From Neoceratodus forsteri (taxonomy: Eukaryota > Chordata > Ceratodontiformes > Ceratodontidae), in the NCBI GenBank assembly GCA_016271365.2, contig CM057452.1, positions 1,240,401,001 through 1,240,465,000 on the forward strand: DNA of 64,000 nucleotides, given 5' to 3'. Every line of letters begins with the position of its first letter. Positions within the stretch are counted from its first letter, which is position 1. Of the stretch, positions 34,431 to 46,029 are shown piece after piece. Position numbers and translations under genes: made by a program. The notes beneath the pieces were generated by a model. It saw only the letters and a program-made list of their open reading frames with translations. It did no database searches and was not told the origin of the DNA.

Positions 34431-35220
34431 TTGTTTATTTGCTTCACACAAAGGCTTGTTGCCTCTGTAATGTCAGTTTTGATTATTCCCCATTGTTCTT
34501 CCACCCCTCCTTCCTGCTCATTTGCTAGTGCATTCCTTAGGCACTCACCCATTTTGGCAAAATCATCCGTCCTAAAGTCCAGTACCTTTGCCTTTGCATG
34601 GCTTGACTCTAGTGCTGTGTTTATCATGAACCATACTGTTCGATGGTTGCTAGTTCCCAGATGGCTACCCACTTCTAAATCTGTGATCCTGTCTCCATCT
34701 CCATTTGAGGGTACCAGATCTAAGATTGCTCCCTCTCGAGTGGGTTCTGATACTAGTTGTCTAAGGCATGCCCCCTCTAAGGCATCTAGAATGACCCCAC
34801 TCTTGGAAGTGGCTGCTGCAAATTCACTCCAGTTAACATCTGGCATATTCAGATCCCCCATAAACAATATATCCCCTTTTTCTGCCATTCTAAGGATACC
34901 TTCTATCATTTCCTTGTTCATTTCCTCCCCCTGAGATGGGGGTCTGTATACAACCCCTGTGTAGATTGTGGTGCCATTGCCTGTCCCTAAATTGACCCAC
35001 AATGCTTCCTCTCCTCCCTGTTTACCCTTTTGTTCTGTTGCTTTGATTCCTTCCCTAATGTAGAGAGCTACTCCTACTCCTCTTTTACCCTCCCTGACCC
35101 TCCTGTACATAGTGTATCATGGTATGTTTATATCCCAGTCATGGTTCTGTTTGTACCACGTTTCTGTGAATGCCATGATATACAGATGTTCCTCTTCCAT
35201 CAAGGCCACAAGATCAGGAA
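34421..35220 (-). pseudogene. CR1 ORF2 endonuclease domain
   Basis: An apurinic-type endonuclease (exonuclease-endonuclease-phosphatase fold) that nicks the target for CR1 insertion. Reading from 35220 on the minus strand gives AFTETWYKQNHDWDINIP after a frame shared with stops. Then an open 229-codon stretch follows (35110-34421): GVGVALYIREGIKA, YTGVVYRPPSQGEEMNKEM, DILFMGDLNMPDVNW (GDFN box with F to L) and LEVGSHLGTSNHRTVW (SDH box changed to SNH). The Asp-to-Asn change in the last box would likely impair catalysis. Length and order match CR1 ORF2. Confidence 0.9.
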
Positions 35221-36229
35221 CTTGTTACCCAAACTATGGGCATTGGTACTCATTACACTCCATTTTTTGATTGCTTTACCTCTTGTCGTACCATCCCTGT
35301 CCTCACTGACTTTGCTTTCTCCACTCACCCCTGTTCTGCTCCCTACTGACCTTTCTACCTTGGCCTTTACCTCATTTAGTACCCTGTTTTGTAGGGGGAG
35401 GCTGGGAATTCCCTGTTACTTATTAGTGCCTCCTCCCTTGACTAGTTTAAATGCTTGCCAATGAAGCATTTAAACTGACTGCCCAGAAGACTTATTCCCT
35501 TCCTGGAAAGATACAGTCCATCCTGCCAGTATAGGCTGGTATCCCTCCAGGTGAAACCCCAGTCCCAATGAAGCCATACCCCTCCGCACCACTTTTTTCA
35601 ACCATTCATTGAATCACATGGTGGGGAGTACCCTCACCTCACCCATGCCATACACAGGCAGCACCTCTGAGAAGGATACTGTGTGTGCTACTTGACTTAG
35701 ACCCCTCCCCAACTCCTCCTGCACTACTCTAAGCTCATGTTGAGCCAAAAACTACAATTTTCCCCTGAGGCATTTGAACTAAGGACCCCTTGAGGTCCCC
35801 TGTGTCCTTATTGGTCCAAATTCTTGGAAGTCCCAGACCAAACATGGTGGATCCCATTTGGAGGAACAAACTGCAAGAAGGCAGGTTAAAACAAGCACTC
35901 TAATTTAAATATAAAAACAGGTTATAAGTAAATATTTACAGCACTAGTTAGAACTCCCTCTGCTTTACTATTTACAGCAGAGTGGAGCAAATTAAAGGCA
36001 GTGTCTGGTTGGCCATGAGCTTTGAAGCAGTCGGACACAACCCAGACCACTAATTGTATACACACTGGATAATATCTTAAAGAGACAGGCATGGAGGCAC
36101 ATTGTGGCACTTTCATGCAAATCAACAGGATTAAACAAATAACCAGGAATTGACTATCTCTGCAGGACATCTGCCTGGCAGTGATCATGGCTGGAGCCCA
36201 GTAAGCCCCCAAATTGGGGCGGGGCTACA

Positions 36230-39074
36230 TAAACAAAGTAAACACAGAAAAGGAGGAGTTACAGTATATTTCACAAAGAACATAATAGCAGAGATAGTTC
36301 CATATAAAACTGATAGTGGCCATAAGCAAATCTGGTTAAAATGTATCCGAAATGTAAGGAAAATCACATCAGGGATAGTTTACATGTCACCCTCACAAAA
36401 GAATGAGTTAAACCACATGATGCTGGAATCCCTAAATAAACTAAATGCAGAGGACAGAACTGTACTTCTAAGGGATTTTAATATGCCCACTATCAATTAG
36501 AATACCAGGGAAGGCAAGACACCTCTGGAAAGAGATTTTTTTAGAGTCTATCAATAAGCTCCACCTAAAGCAATGTGCCACTATAGAGGCAAGTGGGAAC
36601 ATATACTAGACCTTGTACTGAGCATTTTAGATGGTCAAATTGCTAACTATAGGAGATTTGAACTACTAGAAAGAAGCAATCATAATGTCATCATTTTCAA
36701 TATTTCAGACAAAAAAATATAAGCTAAGTAGTAACACTAAAATAAAATGCATTTATGAAACAGACTTCAGCAAGATGAAACAAGCTTTAAGGATCTGGGA
36801 CTGGAAGTACCTGTTTAAAAACAAAAGTTAAAATGAAACTTGGGAAACACTGATGCTCAAGTTAAATGAAATCATATTCAATAATGTACCTGAAAAATCA
36901 AAAGATAGTAAAAAATGGTAGACTTGAAAGGTTAGAAAGAAAATGAAAAGGAAAAAACATATAAAAGAGCTAAACAAGCAAAATACAAAGAAAGCATGTG
37001 TTACTTATGAAGAAAGAGTTAAAAGGATGCAAGAAATATGTGAGAAAAGCAGAAAGGGAACATAAGCTGCAGTTAGCTTGTATGGCTAAGGATAATTATA
37101 GATCAAACAACAATCACATCAACTATAAAAGAAATAGCACATCACAAGTGGGCCCATTAGTGGATGAAAAAATGCAATTTGGTTAAAGAGGAGAAACAAA
37201 TAGTAGAAATTCAAAATAATTATTTCTGTAATGTGTTTAAAACCAAGGACAATAACCTCATATTTAGACAGTGTAAAGGAAAAAGCCTAAGAATCATGAC
37301 TGATAACCAAAATATTGTAAACAGATTAAGACAGGTTAATCCAAGCAAAGCACCAGGTCCAGGCAGCCTGCATCCAAGAATAATTCATGAATTGGTGTAA
37401 GAATTAGCTGGACCTGTAACAAAAATATTCCAGTCTTCCTTGGTCAATGGAAATGGGGTACACTTCGGGAGAAAAAAGAAGAGTCATGCCGCTGTACAAA
37501 AAGGGTGGTAGGTCAGACTACAAAAATTGTAAACCTGTTAACCTGACCTCCGTTCTGTGCAAAATTTTAGGAAGAATAGTTAACAGAGAAATGGAAAATG
37601 TTATTAGGGAAAATAACCTGGCTGACTTGAACACTTGACTTTATGAAGAGCAGGTCATATCAGATCAACTTAATACATTTTTTGGCAATGTCAGTAGGGC
37701 TGTATATCAGGGAAGCCAGTAAATATTATTTTCCTGGATTACAGCAAGGCCTTCAACACAGCGAAAGGGAAAAGGGGGAAAAGAGGGAATTGTTTAACCA
37801 GAAAAGGCACACTAAACTAGAGTTTGTTTCCAGGTGTGACCTGGGAGCACAAGGAAGTTAAGTGACTTGCTCAGGGTCACACAGTATGCAAGTGGGGTTG
37901 TAAGATTCAGACCCAGGTCTCCAGGTTTGCAGCTCAGTGTCCTTAACCACTACCCTAAAATGTCTCCTATATATACAGTGCCTCACCAAGAACTGATAAA
38001 CACACTGAGCAGCATGAGACTAAACACAAGATTGATAAACTGGATTCTTCTCTGGCTAAGGGATAGAGAACAACAAGTGACACTGAGAGGGAAAATCACA
38101 ATGGACAGCAGTGACTAGTGGGGTACTGCAGGAGTCAGTACTGGAACCATGCTTATTTAACATGTATGTGTCCTCTATGAGCAGTGATGAAGGAGTCTGG
38201 CTTTCAAGGTTTGCCAATGACACTGGAGTGGTTTTGGTGGATAGCACTATTCTAAAATTGATAACATCAGGAGGGAGCTATTTAAACTGGAACAAAGGAC
38301 TCTTGTACATAAACTGGATTTCAGTGTGGAGAAGTGTTTGGTAATGTGCATAGGGAAAAACAATGAAAGAGCAACATATATACTTAGAGGCTACTGTAGG
38401 TATTAAAGGAAACATCTGAAGAACAGAACCTGGGAGTTACTGTAACTGAAGGCTTGAGCTTTAATAAACATTGTGTGCAGACTGACAAAAAATGCTATGG
38501 TGTACTAAGTTGCATTCACAGACACATACTCAGGAGTATAAAAGGGTACTGATGCCACTGTATATCTCATTAGTGAGGCCACATTTAGACTATTGCATTC
38601 AGTTTTGAGCACCACATTCCAAAAGTGACATTAGAACCCTGGAAGGGGTTCTATGTAGAGCAACCAAAATGTTAACTGGTATGCAAAATCTTAATTAAAT
38701 AGAAAATGTGGATAATTGGAGATGCATATATTAGCGTATCACATGCAGAGAGGAGATCTCTGCTTAATCTATGCAGCCATTAATAATCATTATTTATGGA
38801 ATTGTAAGGGGTTGGAAATGAAAGACACATAATTTGATACAAGATCACATGGACTTCAGCTTAAATGTGACTTGTTTCATTCCAAAAGGAGGTGAATGTG
38901 GATTTCTCAATGGATAGTGCCAATCTGGAACAATGTTGTGGGTAGTCATAGTAAGGAGCATTTTAAGATAGAACTTGATACATATAGTACCAGTAATAAC
39001 ATAACTGGATACAACCTTTGATATAAGGTGAGCAACTGAGGGCAAATTGCCTAATTAGCTCATACAATACTTAT
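36230..39074 (+). pseudogene. LINE-C (CR1 group) endonuclease to RT, second half
   Basis: The frame resumes exactly after the TAAA duplication with KQSKHRKGGVTVYFTKNI, an endonuclease block. GIVYMSPSQKNELNHMM and LLRDFNMPTIN follow at 36380-36500 (GDFN changed to RDFN). RT pieces are NPSKAPGPGSLHPRIIHELV, VNLTSVLCKILGRIVNREME and FLDYSKAFNT (motif A). After the MIR-like insertion come VPHQELINTLSSMRL and SGVLQESVLEPCLFNMYVSS. Motif C is RFANDTGVVL, with the second Asp lost. The C-terminus has IPKGGECGFLNG and CQSGTMLWVVIV near 38880-38950. Stops are frequent, so it is older than the L1 and CR1 copies that entered it. The L1 (-) target site at 39059-39074 lies in its 3' region. Confidence 0.85.
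37764..37974 (-). mobile_element. MIR-like SINE copy 1 inserted in LINE-C RT
   Basis: The minus strand carries a tRNA-like head (TAGTGGTTAAGG, then GGTCTGAATC as B box) and a body with TGTGTGACCCTGAGCAAGTC, the core of MIR-type SINEs. It ends in a T/C-rich tail. The host frame breaks after ACAGCG at 37758-37763 and resumes after ACAGTG at 37975-37980, so a six-base duplication with one change is likely. A second copy lies at 56655-56880. Confidence 0.82.
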
Positions 39075-39409
39075 TTTTTTTTTTAAATTAAACTTCTTTA
39101 TTGAGTTATTTAAAAATTCACCAATACATGAACATACACTGTACATCATATTATACTTCGAACAAATATAACCTGGTAAAAGGATAGTAGTCCCAGAAGG
39201 GATAAGAGGAACTAACAAGCTTCCTGGTTTAAACAATCTGTAACAGACTAAAATTAACTCACCCCCATACCCCCCAACCCGGAGAGTGCCTTAACAGAGA
39301 AAAAAACTCAAATAGAGAAGGGTATCCAAGAATTGACCCCAAGTAACAGAGTCCATCCCAGAAAGCAAAGTAGGCAGAGAGTGTCAGAGGCCCACATTGA
39401 AAGGGGATT

Positions 39410-42400
39410 ACTTCAGATACAGTGCGTATAATCTGCCCCATTTCTGATTAAAGGAGGCCAGACGATTTCGGGAGCTTGCTATTAATTTCTCAGTATTAAA
39501 GCAAAGGGACATTTCTTTGAGCCATTTTGAGTACATAATGGAATCTTGATCCATCAATGTCTAAGGACCAGCTTCTTGACTACTATAGAGATTAAAGCCA
39601 TGTGGTACATACGTTCTTTCACCTCAATGTTAGAATATACCCCCAGTATGCATATTTCTTTAGTGAATAGATCTGTTAATCCCAGAAGCGGATCTAGATT
39701 ATTTCATATTGTATTCCATAAAGGTGTCACCTTGTCACAATGCCAAAAGATATGCAGCAAGTTCCCTTCGGCAACTCCACACCTAGTACAGTTGGATGAT
39801 TGGAGTTTACCAAACTTGGCCAGTTTGATTGGCGTGTAATAAAGGTTGTTCAGGATATGGTACTGCTTCAATCTGTGATTGTCCTGGGAAAGATATTTGT
39901 ATGTGTCCTTCCAAATCAGACTCCAAGGTAGAAGAGAATCCGGGAAGAGAGGTGCCCAAATTTTTGAGCCCTCCAAAGTGTCAGGAAATAAGACTTCCAG
40001 AAGGTAGGCATAGATTCTGGCAGTACCATGGGGTTTAACTGCAGCTTCTTGGATTTTCTCTAAGAGGGGCCTTGTTTTAGAGGGTATGAATACGGACCCG
40101 AAAAGTTTAACTATTAGGTGTCTCAGTTGAAAAACCTTGAAACTGTACTTCTGGGGAATGTTAAGGGAGGTTAGAATACCTACGGAAGAAAGGAGTGAAC
40201 CTTGAAAATACAGTGGCTCCACTAGAGAGTCCTGAATTTGGGGGAGCCAGTCAGGGGTCAGCCGGTTGCCCCCTAATTTGATGTTGGGATTTAATATAAG
40301 GGGTTGTGCCAAGTCTTTGGTGTATGGTATGCTGAAGAAATTCCAACACTGAGATAAAATTTTGACAGAGATACCCATAACCGACTCTTGTATGGTTTTG
40401 GGTAATGCAGAGAAGGGGCAGTAGAAGATTTGGGGAAGACGCAGGTTAACTTGATCCATTAATTTAAGTTACAATTGAAGCCAAGTTGGTTGGGACAAAT
40501 TGAGCTGGGGAGTTAGCCACTTCCCTATTTTATGAAGTTGACTGGCCCAATAGTATAGTAGGAAATTAGGGAGACGAAGGGTACCTTTATCTCTAGTTAT
40601 ATTAAGTTTGAGGAAGGCCCTTCTGGGCTGCTTACCTTTCCAGATGAAGGTGGATAGCGCAGAGTGTATCTGTTTGAAATACGATCTGGGGAGCCAAATA
40701 TTTAATAAGTTTAGGGGATAAAAGATCCGGGGTAGTACGTTCATTTTGACAATATTGATTCGCCCTCATAGGGACAATGGCAGGCTTTGCCATCTATTAA
40801 GGTCTCTCTGGACCTTTGTCAGCAAGTCATCCAAGTTGAGCTTCCTGACCAACTCGGCCTCGAGGGCCAAATATATACCCAAGTATTTAAGCAAATCTGG
40901 AGACTATTTCATACCAAACCGGATGCAATTGGACTGAAAGGTAAAGGAGTTTAACGGGAAAATAATAGATTTGGAGAGATTAAGTCTATAGTTGGACACC
41001 TGACCAAATCGTTCAATAATTTATAGGGCTTGTGCTAAGGAGGATTCTGGATTAGTGAGGTGCAATAAAATATCATCTGTGAAAACCGATAGGGTCAGTG
41101 GAATTTGGAAATCACGCATCCTGTGACCCGTGATGAGCTTTATACTAACTATGAGGGGCTCTAAATACAGATTGAAAAAGATAAGGGGACAAAGGGCATC
41201 CTGTCGTGTACCAGAACTAAGGGGATGGGAGGAGAAAACACCGTTACAATAGACTTTGGCTGTAGGTGATTTATAAATCATTTTAATCCACTGAATAAAG
41301 GTGTCTGGAAAGTTCATTCTCCTCAGTGTAGCCCACAGGAAGTCCCAGTCCACCCTGTCAAAGGCTTTTTCAGCATCTAACACAACTAAGACCATGGGGG
41401 ACTGAGCTTCTTGAGCCATTTGGAAAATATGGGAGAGGGTTCGTAGATGATCTGCTGCTGATCTGCCCTGAACAAAACCGACCTGTTCCGGGCTCAGCAG
41501 GCATTGCCAGATCTTCTTAATTCTCAAAGAGAGAATCTTGGACAGGATTTTAATATCGTAATTTAATAATGAGATTGGTCTATAACTAGATGGGTCTAGC
41601 AGGGGTTTATCTGGTTTTGGAATTAAAATTATTGTGGCTTCTAACAAGGACAGATCGAGGCAGTCTGAGGAGTACATATAGTTGTATAGTTTCAAAAGTA
41701 AGGGGGCTAACTTTTTACAGAAAGTTTTATAGAAATTTGAAGCAAGTCGGGACCTGGAGCTTTGTCCAAAGGCAGCTCTTTGATTGCATCTTCTACCTTG
41801 ATTAAGGAGATGGGAGAGGATAATCGCCACAGTGGTGTGCCTGGAGGAAGTCTGACCCCATCTAAAAACTTTCTATTCTATGAGGAGTATGGGGGTATAC
41901 CGCCTATAGATTTCTATAAAAGGATTCAAAATAAGAGCTATATCTTCTGGGCAAAGTTTTGATAGAGCCGCCATGGGAGGTCGAGCTGGGATTAGCCTTG
42001 AACTTTCCGTCTTCCTCAGTCTTAGGGCTAACAGTTTTCCGGGCTTCTCCCCTTGGTTCAGATAGCGGGATTTGGTTTTGAGCATAGCATACTCTGCTTT
42101 TTCTCTTAATAGATCATTGTATTCACTCCTGAACTTGATCAGGGTTTCCAAGTCTTTTTGTGATTTAGATGAAAGGAGGTCATTTTCAGCTGTCCTGATT
42201 TGGTTGGACAGTAGAAAAATTTTCACCTCTCTTGCCTTTTTCCTATGAGATGCTAGCTTTATTAAGCTAATAAAACATTTAAGAGAGCACCAGAGTATAT
42301 CATCCCTGGAAACAGAGCCCTGATTAATTTCTGTAAAGGATATGATTTTAGATTTAATATGGGATACTGTATGATCCTCTTTTAAGAGCTGTGTATTTAG

Positions 42401-43146
42401 TTTCCAGGAAGTATCCCTCTGTCCCTGTAGCCCAAGGGAGATCATGAGCCACACCAGGGAGTGGTCTGAGATAACTATTGGCTCTATGCCTACTTGATGT
42501 AATGCTACTCAGAAGGGAGGAGCTGGTTAGAATGTAGTCTATTCTTGACCACGTTTGGTGGACTTGGAGCAAAAAGAAAAATGCGGCTCTTAGGGTTAAG
42601 CAAGTGCCACGGGTCACATAACCCTAGCAACTGCATAAACTCTTTGAGGGCTAATTGAGAGGGGGATAAAGGTTTTAATGGTCTATAGGTTTTATCCATC
42701 TCCTGGGATGGAGCTATATTCCAGTCGCCCCCTAGGATGAAAAGGGAAGGTAGAAATCTACTCAGTTTATCTGCTAGGGACATGAGGAACTGGGGATCAC
42801 CCCCCACTGGACCATATATTGCCCCCAGTACCACATTGCTGTTATTGAGCTGCCCCTTAATCATAACAAGTCTGCCCTCCTGATCGAAGATGGTATCCTC
42901 TACAATAAACATAGTATGCTGTTTAATTAATATAGCCACCCCCCTACTGGCATTTAACATGCCAGATGTAAAGATCTGTGAAAATCCCAGCTTATGCAGC
43001 CCTTTAGCTTCTGAGGTAGATAAGTGTGTCTCTTGCAGGAAAAGAATATCCACTTTTAATAGAGAACAATTATGGAGAATCTGATGTCTTTTGGTAGGGT
43101 CTCTGACACCTCTGACGTTCCAACTAGCAACCTTAATTGGACTCAT
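39410..43146 (-). pseudogene. L1 ORF2 endonuclease-reverse transcriptase (broken)
   Basis: The start is placed at 43146 (MSPIKVASWNVRGVRDPTK), the canonical L1 endonuclease opening; an upstream in-frame Met at 43182 is less likely. Boxes LFLQETHLS, AIYGP and LGGDWN follow. A frame change near 42600 precedes SRIDYILTS. The linker has KSRYLNQGEKPGKLLALRLR at about 42080-42025. RT motifs are YRPISLLNYDIKILSKILSL, VLDAEKAFDRVDWDFLW and FNLYLEPL, with motif C as SVFTDDILL (YADD to FTDD). Several stops cover 40745-41020. The C-terminal region has MNVLPRIFYPLNLLN, then the CCHC knuckle CTRCGVAEGNLLHIFWHC near 39760, and ends with ASFNQKWGRLYALYLK near 39420. Confidence 0.9.
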
Positions 43147-44194
43147 AACCATATGGTACGATAGCTTGTATAAGAAGACCAAGAAGCAATAAACCCTCTA
43201 GCAAGCTCAGTAGCATTTGGTACTCTCCGATGCCTCCCCTCCTTCGTCCCACAGAGAAATAACAGTTAACATCTAACCATTCCACTAAGTTAAGCATATT
43301 GGGTTGCAGAAGTTGAGCCTTGAACACAGAAAACAACAGCTTGTGTTTAATGAACCCTGAAAGTGAAGAATTTTGCCATCCCCCCTCCTCCCAACCGATC
43401 CCAACCTTAAAATCCTTTATACCCCCCTAAACTATATACAAACAGTCCCCTAGAGTCCAGCAAAGCATACGTGGCACGGACAGGTATGGTGGGCAAGGAC
43501 CGTCCCCCCTCAGCTTGCAGATCCAGGCTCTGCTGAAACAACTACCTGACTATAGTTATATAGGATCATTGTGGGAAAGTCAAGAACAGTCACCAGGGTC
43601 AAATAAGAACAAATTGATCTCCCGGGTACTGCAGCCCTCCCTATGCATTGCAGGTTGCAGAGCAGATCACCCAGGGCCAGCTCAATCTTTATACCCCCCC
43701 ACCGACCCAACCAAAATACTCAGGACTTTTGAAATACTTGGCCAAAGGTCCTACCAGCATACATCATACGCGGATAAGTCTCGATGTAACGGGGTTCCAT
43801 CTTCATTTATTACACCCCGGATGCCACTAAGGAGGTGTTAGAACACCTCAACTTAACTTTGAGCAGGCAATGAGTATCTATTTTGCTATGGGCTACATTA
43901 CTCCTGGAAGAGGGAGGGGGAAATAATATTTTGAGGACCAGTTGGTCCTCCAGAAATGCCAACCGGCAGGAAACATTGTCAGGAGCTAAGTTCCACCCTC
44001 CCTTCCTCCCCAGGACCAGACAACAGGCCTGTGGTTATCACGTTAGGCCCCTAGGCCTCATTTGGACTCTGATCAACCCCCAGCATACCGAGAACTAAAA
44101 AGAAAGCAAAAGGGGCACAACTTCAGGTAGGAAAACCGTTCAGTCTCCAGTTTTGATAGAAGCACTTGTTAAGGCAGCACACTGGGGTTACAGT
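43147..44194 (-). other. Inter-ORF region of the L1 (-)
   Basis: About 1.05 kb without a supported coding region. It parallels the 1.6-kb spacer of the plus-strand L1 and is far longer than in mammalian L1. Confidence 0.6.
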
Positions 44195-45060
44195 TCAGCC
44201 GCTTTTAAAGAGGTTGGGCAGCTTCAAGGTCAGATCAGCCACGGCTTGTTCAGGCTTCTCTTACATGTACCACACTCCATCCAGTACCACCTGCAGGTTC
44301 GCCGGATAATTCATGCGATAGTATATACCCGCAGCTATCAGCTTGGTTACTTTTGGATGAAAAGCCTTCCTTTTCTGTCGGGTTTCGTAAGGCAGGTCTT
44401 GAGTAATTCTCAATTTGTTACTATCCCAGTAGATGGTTTGCAGCTCCTTAATTTTGGTGAGGATGTGTTGCTTCTCCAGGAAGCTGAGCAGTTTGATGAT
44501 TATGGGTCTCGGGGAGCTCCAGGAGGAGGCTTTGGTTTCAATGAGCGATGCGCTCTTTCCACAAGATATTGCGGGTTGAAGGGAGATGGACCCACTATTT
44601 TATTCAGCAACTTTTGGACGAAGGCCAGTATATCCATACCCTCCTCCGATTTGGGTAGGCCCAGTATTAATATATTGTTCCTCCTGCTCCGGCCCTTGAG
44701 ATCTTCAGTTTTCAGCTGCAGTTTGGTTATTTGCTGCTTTGGGTGTGTGATTTCAGGGTTGGTCTTCGCTCTCCAGGTTTCCAAAGAACAGGTTCTAGCT
44801 TCGGAGTCTCCAACTCTGATAGTGAGTGAGGCAAGATCGTTCTGTATAGATTTTAGCACTGTTGAGATATCTTGCAAAGTTTCCTGGAATGGGATTAATT
44901 CCTGCAAGAAGCGGTCTTCCGTGAGAGGGCTACAAGAGGAACTAGCGGAGCCACCCTTGACAGCTTGCCCTGCATTTTGTGTTTTTGATTTCTTGGGGGC
45001 CTTCTCCGGAGTAGATGGTGGTGTGTGCTTGGCTCCCACAGGCTTCATCTCTGCCTCCAT
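44195..45060 (-). pseudogene. L1 ORF1 (RNA-binding chaperone), minus-strand copy
   Basis: The start at 45060 (MEAEMKPVGAKHTPPSTPEK) is chosen because the plus-strand L1 begins the same way, although the frame is open further upstream. A basic N-terminus is followed by a coiled-coil-like region (LQDISTVLKSIQNDLASLTI). Then comes LKTEDLKGRSRRNNILILGL, the family signature, and VERAHRSLKPKPPPGAP. A frameshift near 44505 leads into SFLEKQHILTKIKEL and VTKLIAAGIYYRMNYPANL. One premature TAA lies near 44268, and the natural stop is at 44197-44195. Length is about 288 codons, equal to the plus copy. Confidence 0.9.
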
Positions 45061-45281
45061 GGTCACTGTGAAGCCAAAGTGATTCAGTAACGAATCCGAT
45101 TGCAAGTTTGGCACAGATGTGATGAGGCCAAGTAAATTAAGCTGGTAGATGTTTAGAATTGCTAAAAACGGCCACAAAATACAGTATAAAAGTGGATTTT
45201 AGTTGGTCGATAGGGGAGAGCTCACAACTGTGCTGCCACTAGGTGCACCACATCACGTGACCTCTCTCATACAATACTTAT

Positions 45282-46029
45282 GTAATCTATGTAAGATGAG
45301 GCCTCTACATGAAGAGGGCTTTGGAGTGAAATCAGATGAACCACAGTGAGACATGTGAGGATTAGGACAAAATGTGCTGCTTAACTGCTCTGTGTAACTA
45401 AAGAGACATTTATGACGGAGGCTCTATCCGCAAGGCAAGAAAGACAATATAAACAGCACCTAGACGTGCCATGGAGTTGATCTACATAGCTAAAAGGAGT
45501 TCCAACTCAGTTAGGATTCCACACACAAGACACAGAAGCCATGAAAACTACACCCACTGATGCTTCTAAGACAATTTGTATGGCTATGGACACCTCCAGG
45601 TGAAGAAGGCTGCATCCTCATCATGCATACTTCAGTGAAGCAAATTAGCTTGTCAGAAAACACGGATGATGGTGAGTTGTTTCAGTGAGAGAATGGAGAT
45701 GATAATGGCTGCTTCAACATGACTGTTCAGATACTCTAATCTAAGGCCAGTCTCCAGTACTATTTGAGCCAAACCCTTGAAGAGGAAAGCTCCTGGAGAT
45801 GGTCCTTCTGAGGTCATAATAAATAAACTGCCCTTGTGGGACAGTGCTTTAGTTGGTTTGAATGCCTGATTAGTGCAAGGTCATATGACCAACTGTTGTT
45901 AAGGTGTGAGCATGATAGTAATTGAGGAGTTGTATGAACAATAGGTATGCTAGAATAGTGATGATGAGGATGATGATGGAAATCTTGATAAGTAAATAAA
46001 TTACAAGCTCCAAGAAGAGGCCTTGATTA
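45282..46029. other. Unassigned sequence, perhaps LINE-C 3' remnant
   Basis: The part next to the L1 duplication should continue LINE-C's 3' region, but nothing specific is recognisable. A GATGAT-rich stretch lies near 45958-45985. Confidence 0.35.

Larger units (their letters stand above)
32397..35880 (-). mobile_element. CR1 LINE (-), copy with largely intact ORF2
   Basis: The 3' end is at 32397-32460, where the plus strand shows CATAGAAACATAGAATTTG, the reverse of the CR1 terminal repeat. ORF2 spans the C-terminus (about 32560-33110), RT (33115-34030), linker (34190-34430) and endonuclease (34421-35220). Upstream, 35470-35880 holds the C-terminal half of ORF1. Here the esterase block V reads DGLYLSRKGISLLG, with His replaced by Tyr, preceded by VLPVYGMGEVRVL and FNEWLKKVVRR. 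The copy stops near 35880, so ORF1's start is missing. It sits inside the TAAA-flanked insertion. Confidence 0.92.
29311..36229. mobile_element. TAAA-flanked compound insertion in LINE-C
   Basis: TAAA precedes TGTAACCCC at 29307-29319, and GGGGCTACA followed by TAAA closes the segment at 36221-36233. The ends are imperfect inverted repeats (TGTARCCCC) that begin with TG and end with CA, and the four-base flank is duplicated once. LINE-C reads through if the segment is removed with one TAAA. After subtracting the L2 (29950-31190) and CR1 (32397-35880) inside it, about 2.2 kb of unclassified sequence remains. TG..CA ends with a 4-bp duplication fit a solo LTR or a non-autonomous LTR element. 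A DNA transposon with short inverted termini is the alternative. No coding region was found in the remainder. Confidence 0.75.
39059..45281 (-). mobile_element. Full-length L1-type LINE (-) with perfect 16-bp duplication
   Basis: CTCATACAATACTTAT occurs at 39059-39074 and 45266-45281, flanking the element at 39075-45265. A poly-T run at 39075-39084 is the reversed poly-A tail. On the minus strand the order is a 205-bp leader, ORF1 (45060-44195), a 1.05-kb spacer, ORF2 (43146-about 39410) and a 3' UTR of about 330 bp. Protein motifs match the plus-strand L1, but the sequences differ clearly, so it is a related subfamily. ORF2 has more damage than the plus copy, while the duplication is unmutated. 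Confidence 0.95.

Noticed and set aside
33137..34934. Long plus-strand open frames (145 and 196 codons) in the CR1 region
   Set aside because: They are antisense shadows of the CR1 RT and endonuclease; the minus-strand frames carry all family motifs.
44153..45082. Plus-strand open frame of 309 codons
   Set aside because: It lies antisense to L1 ORF1, whose motifs are clear on the minus strand.
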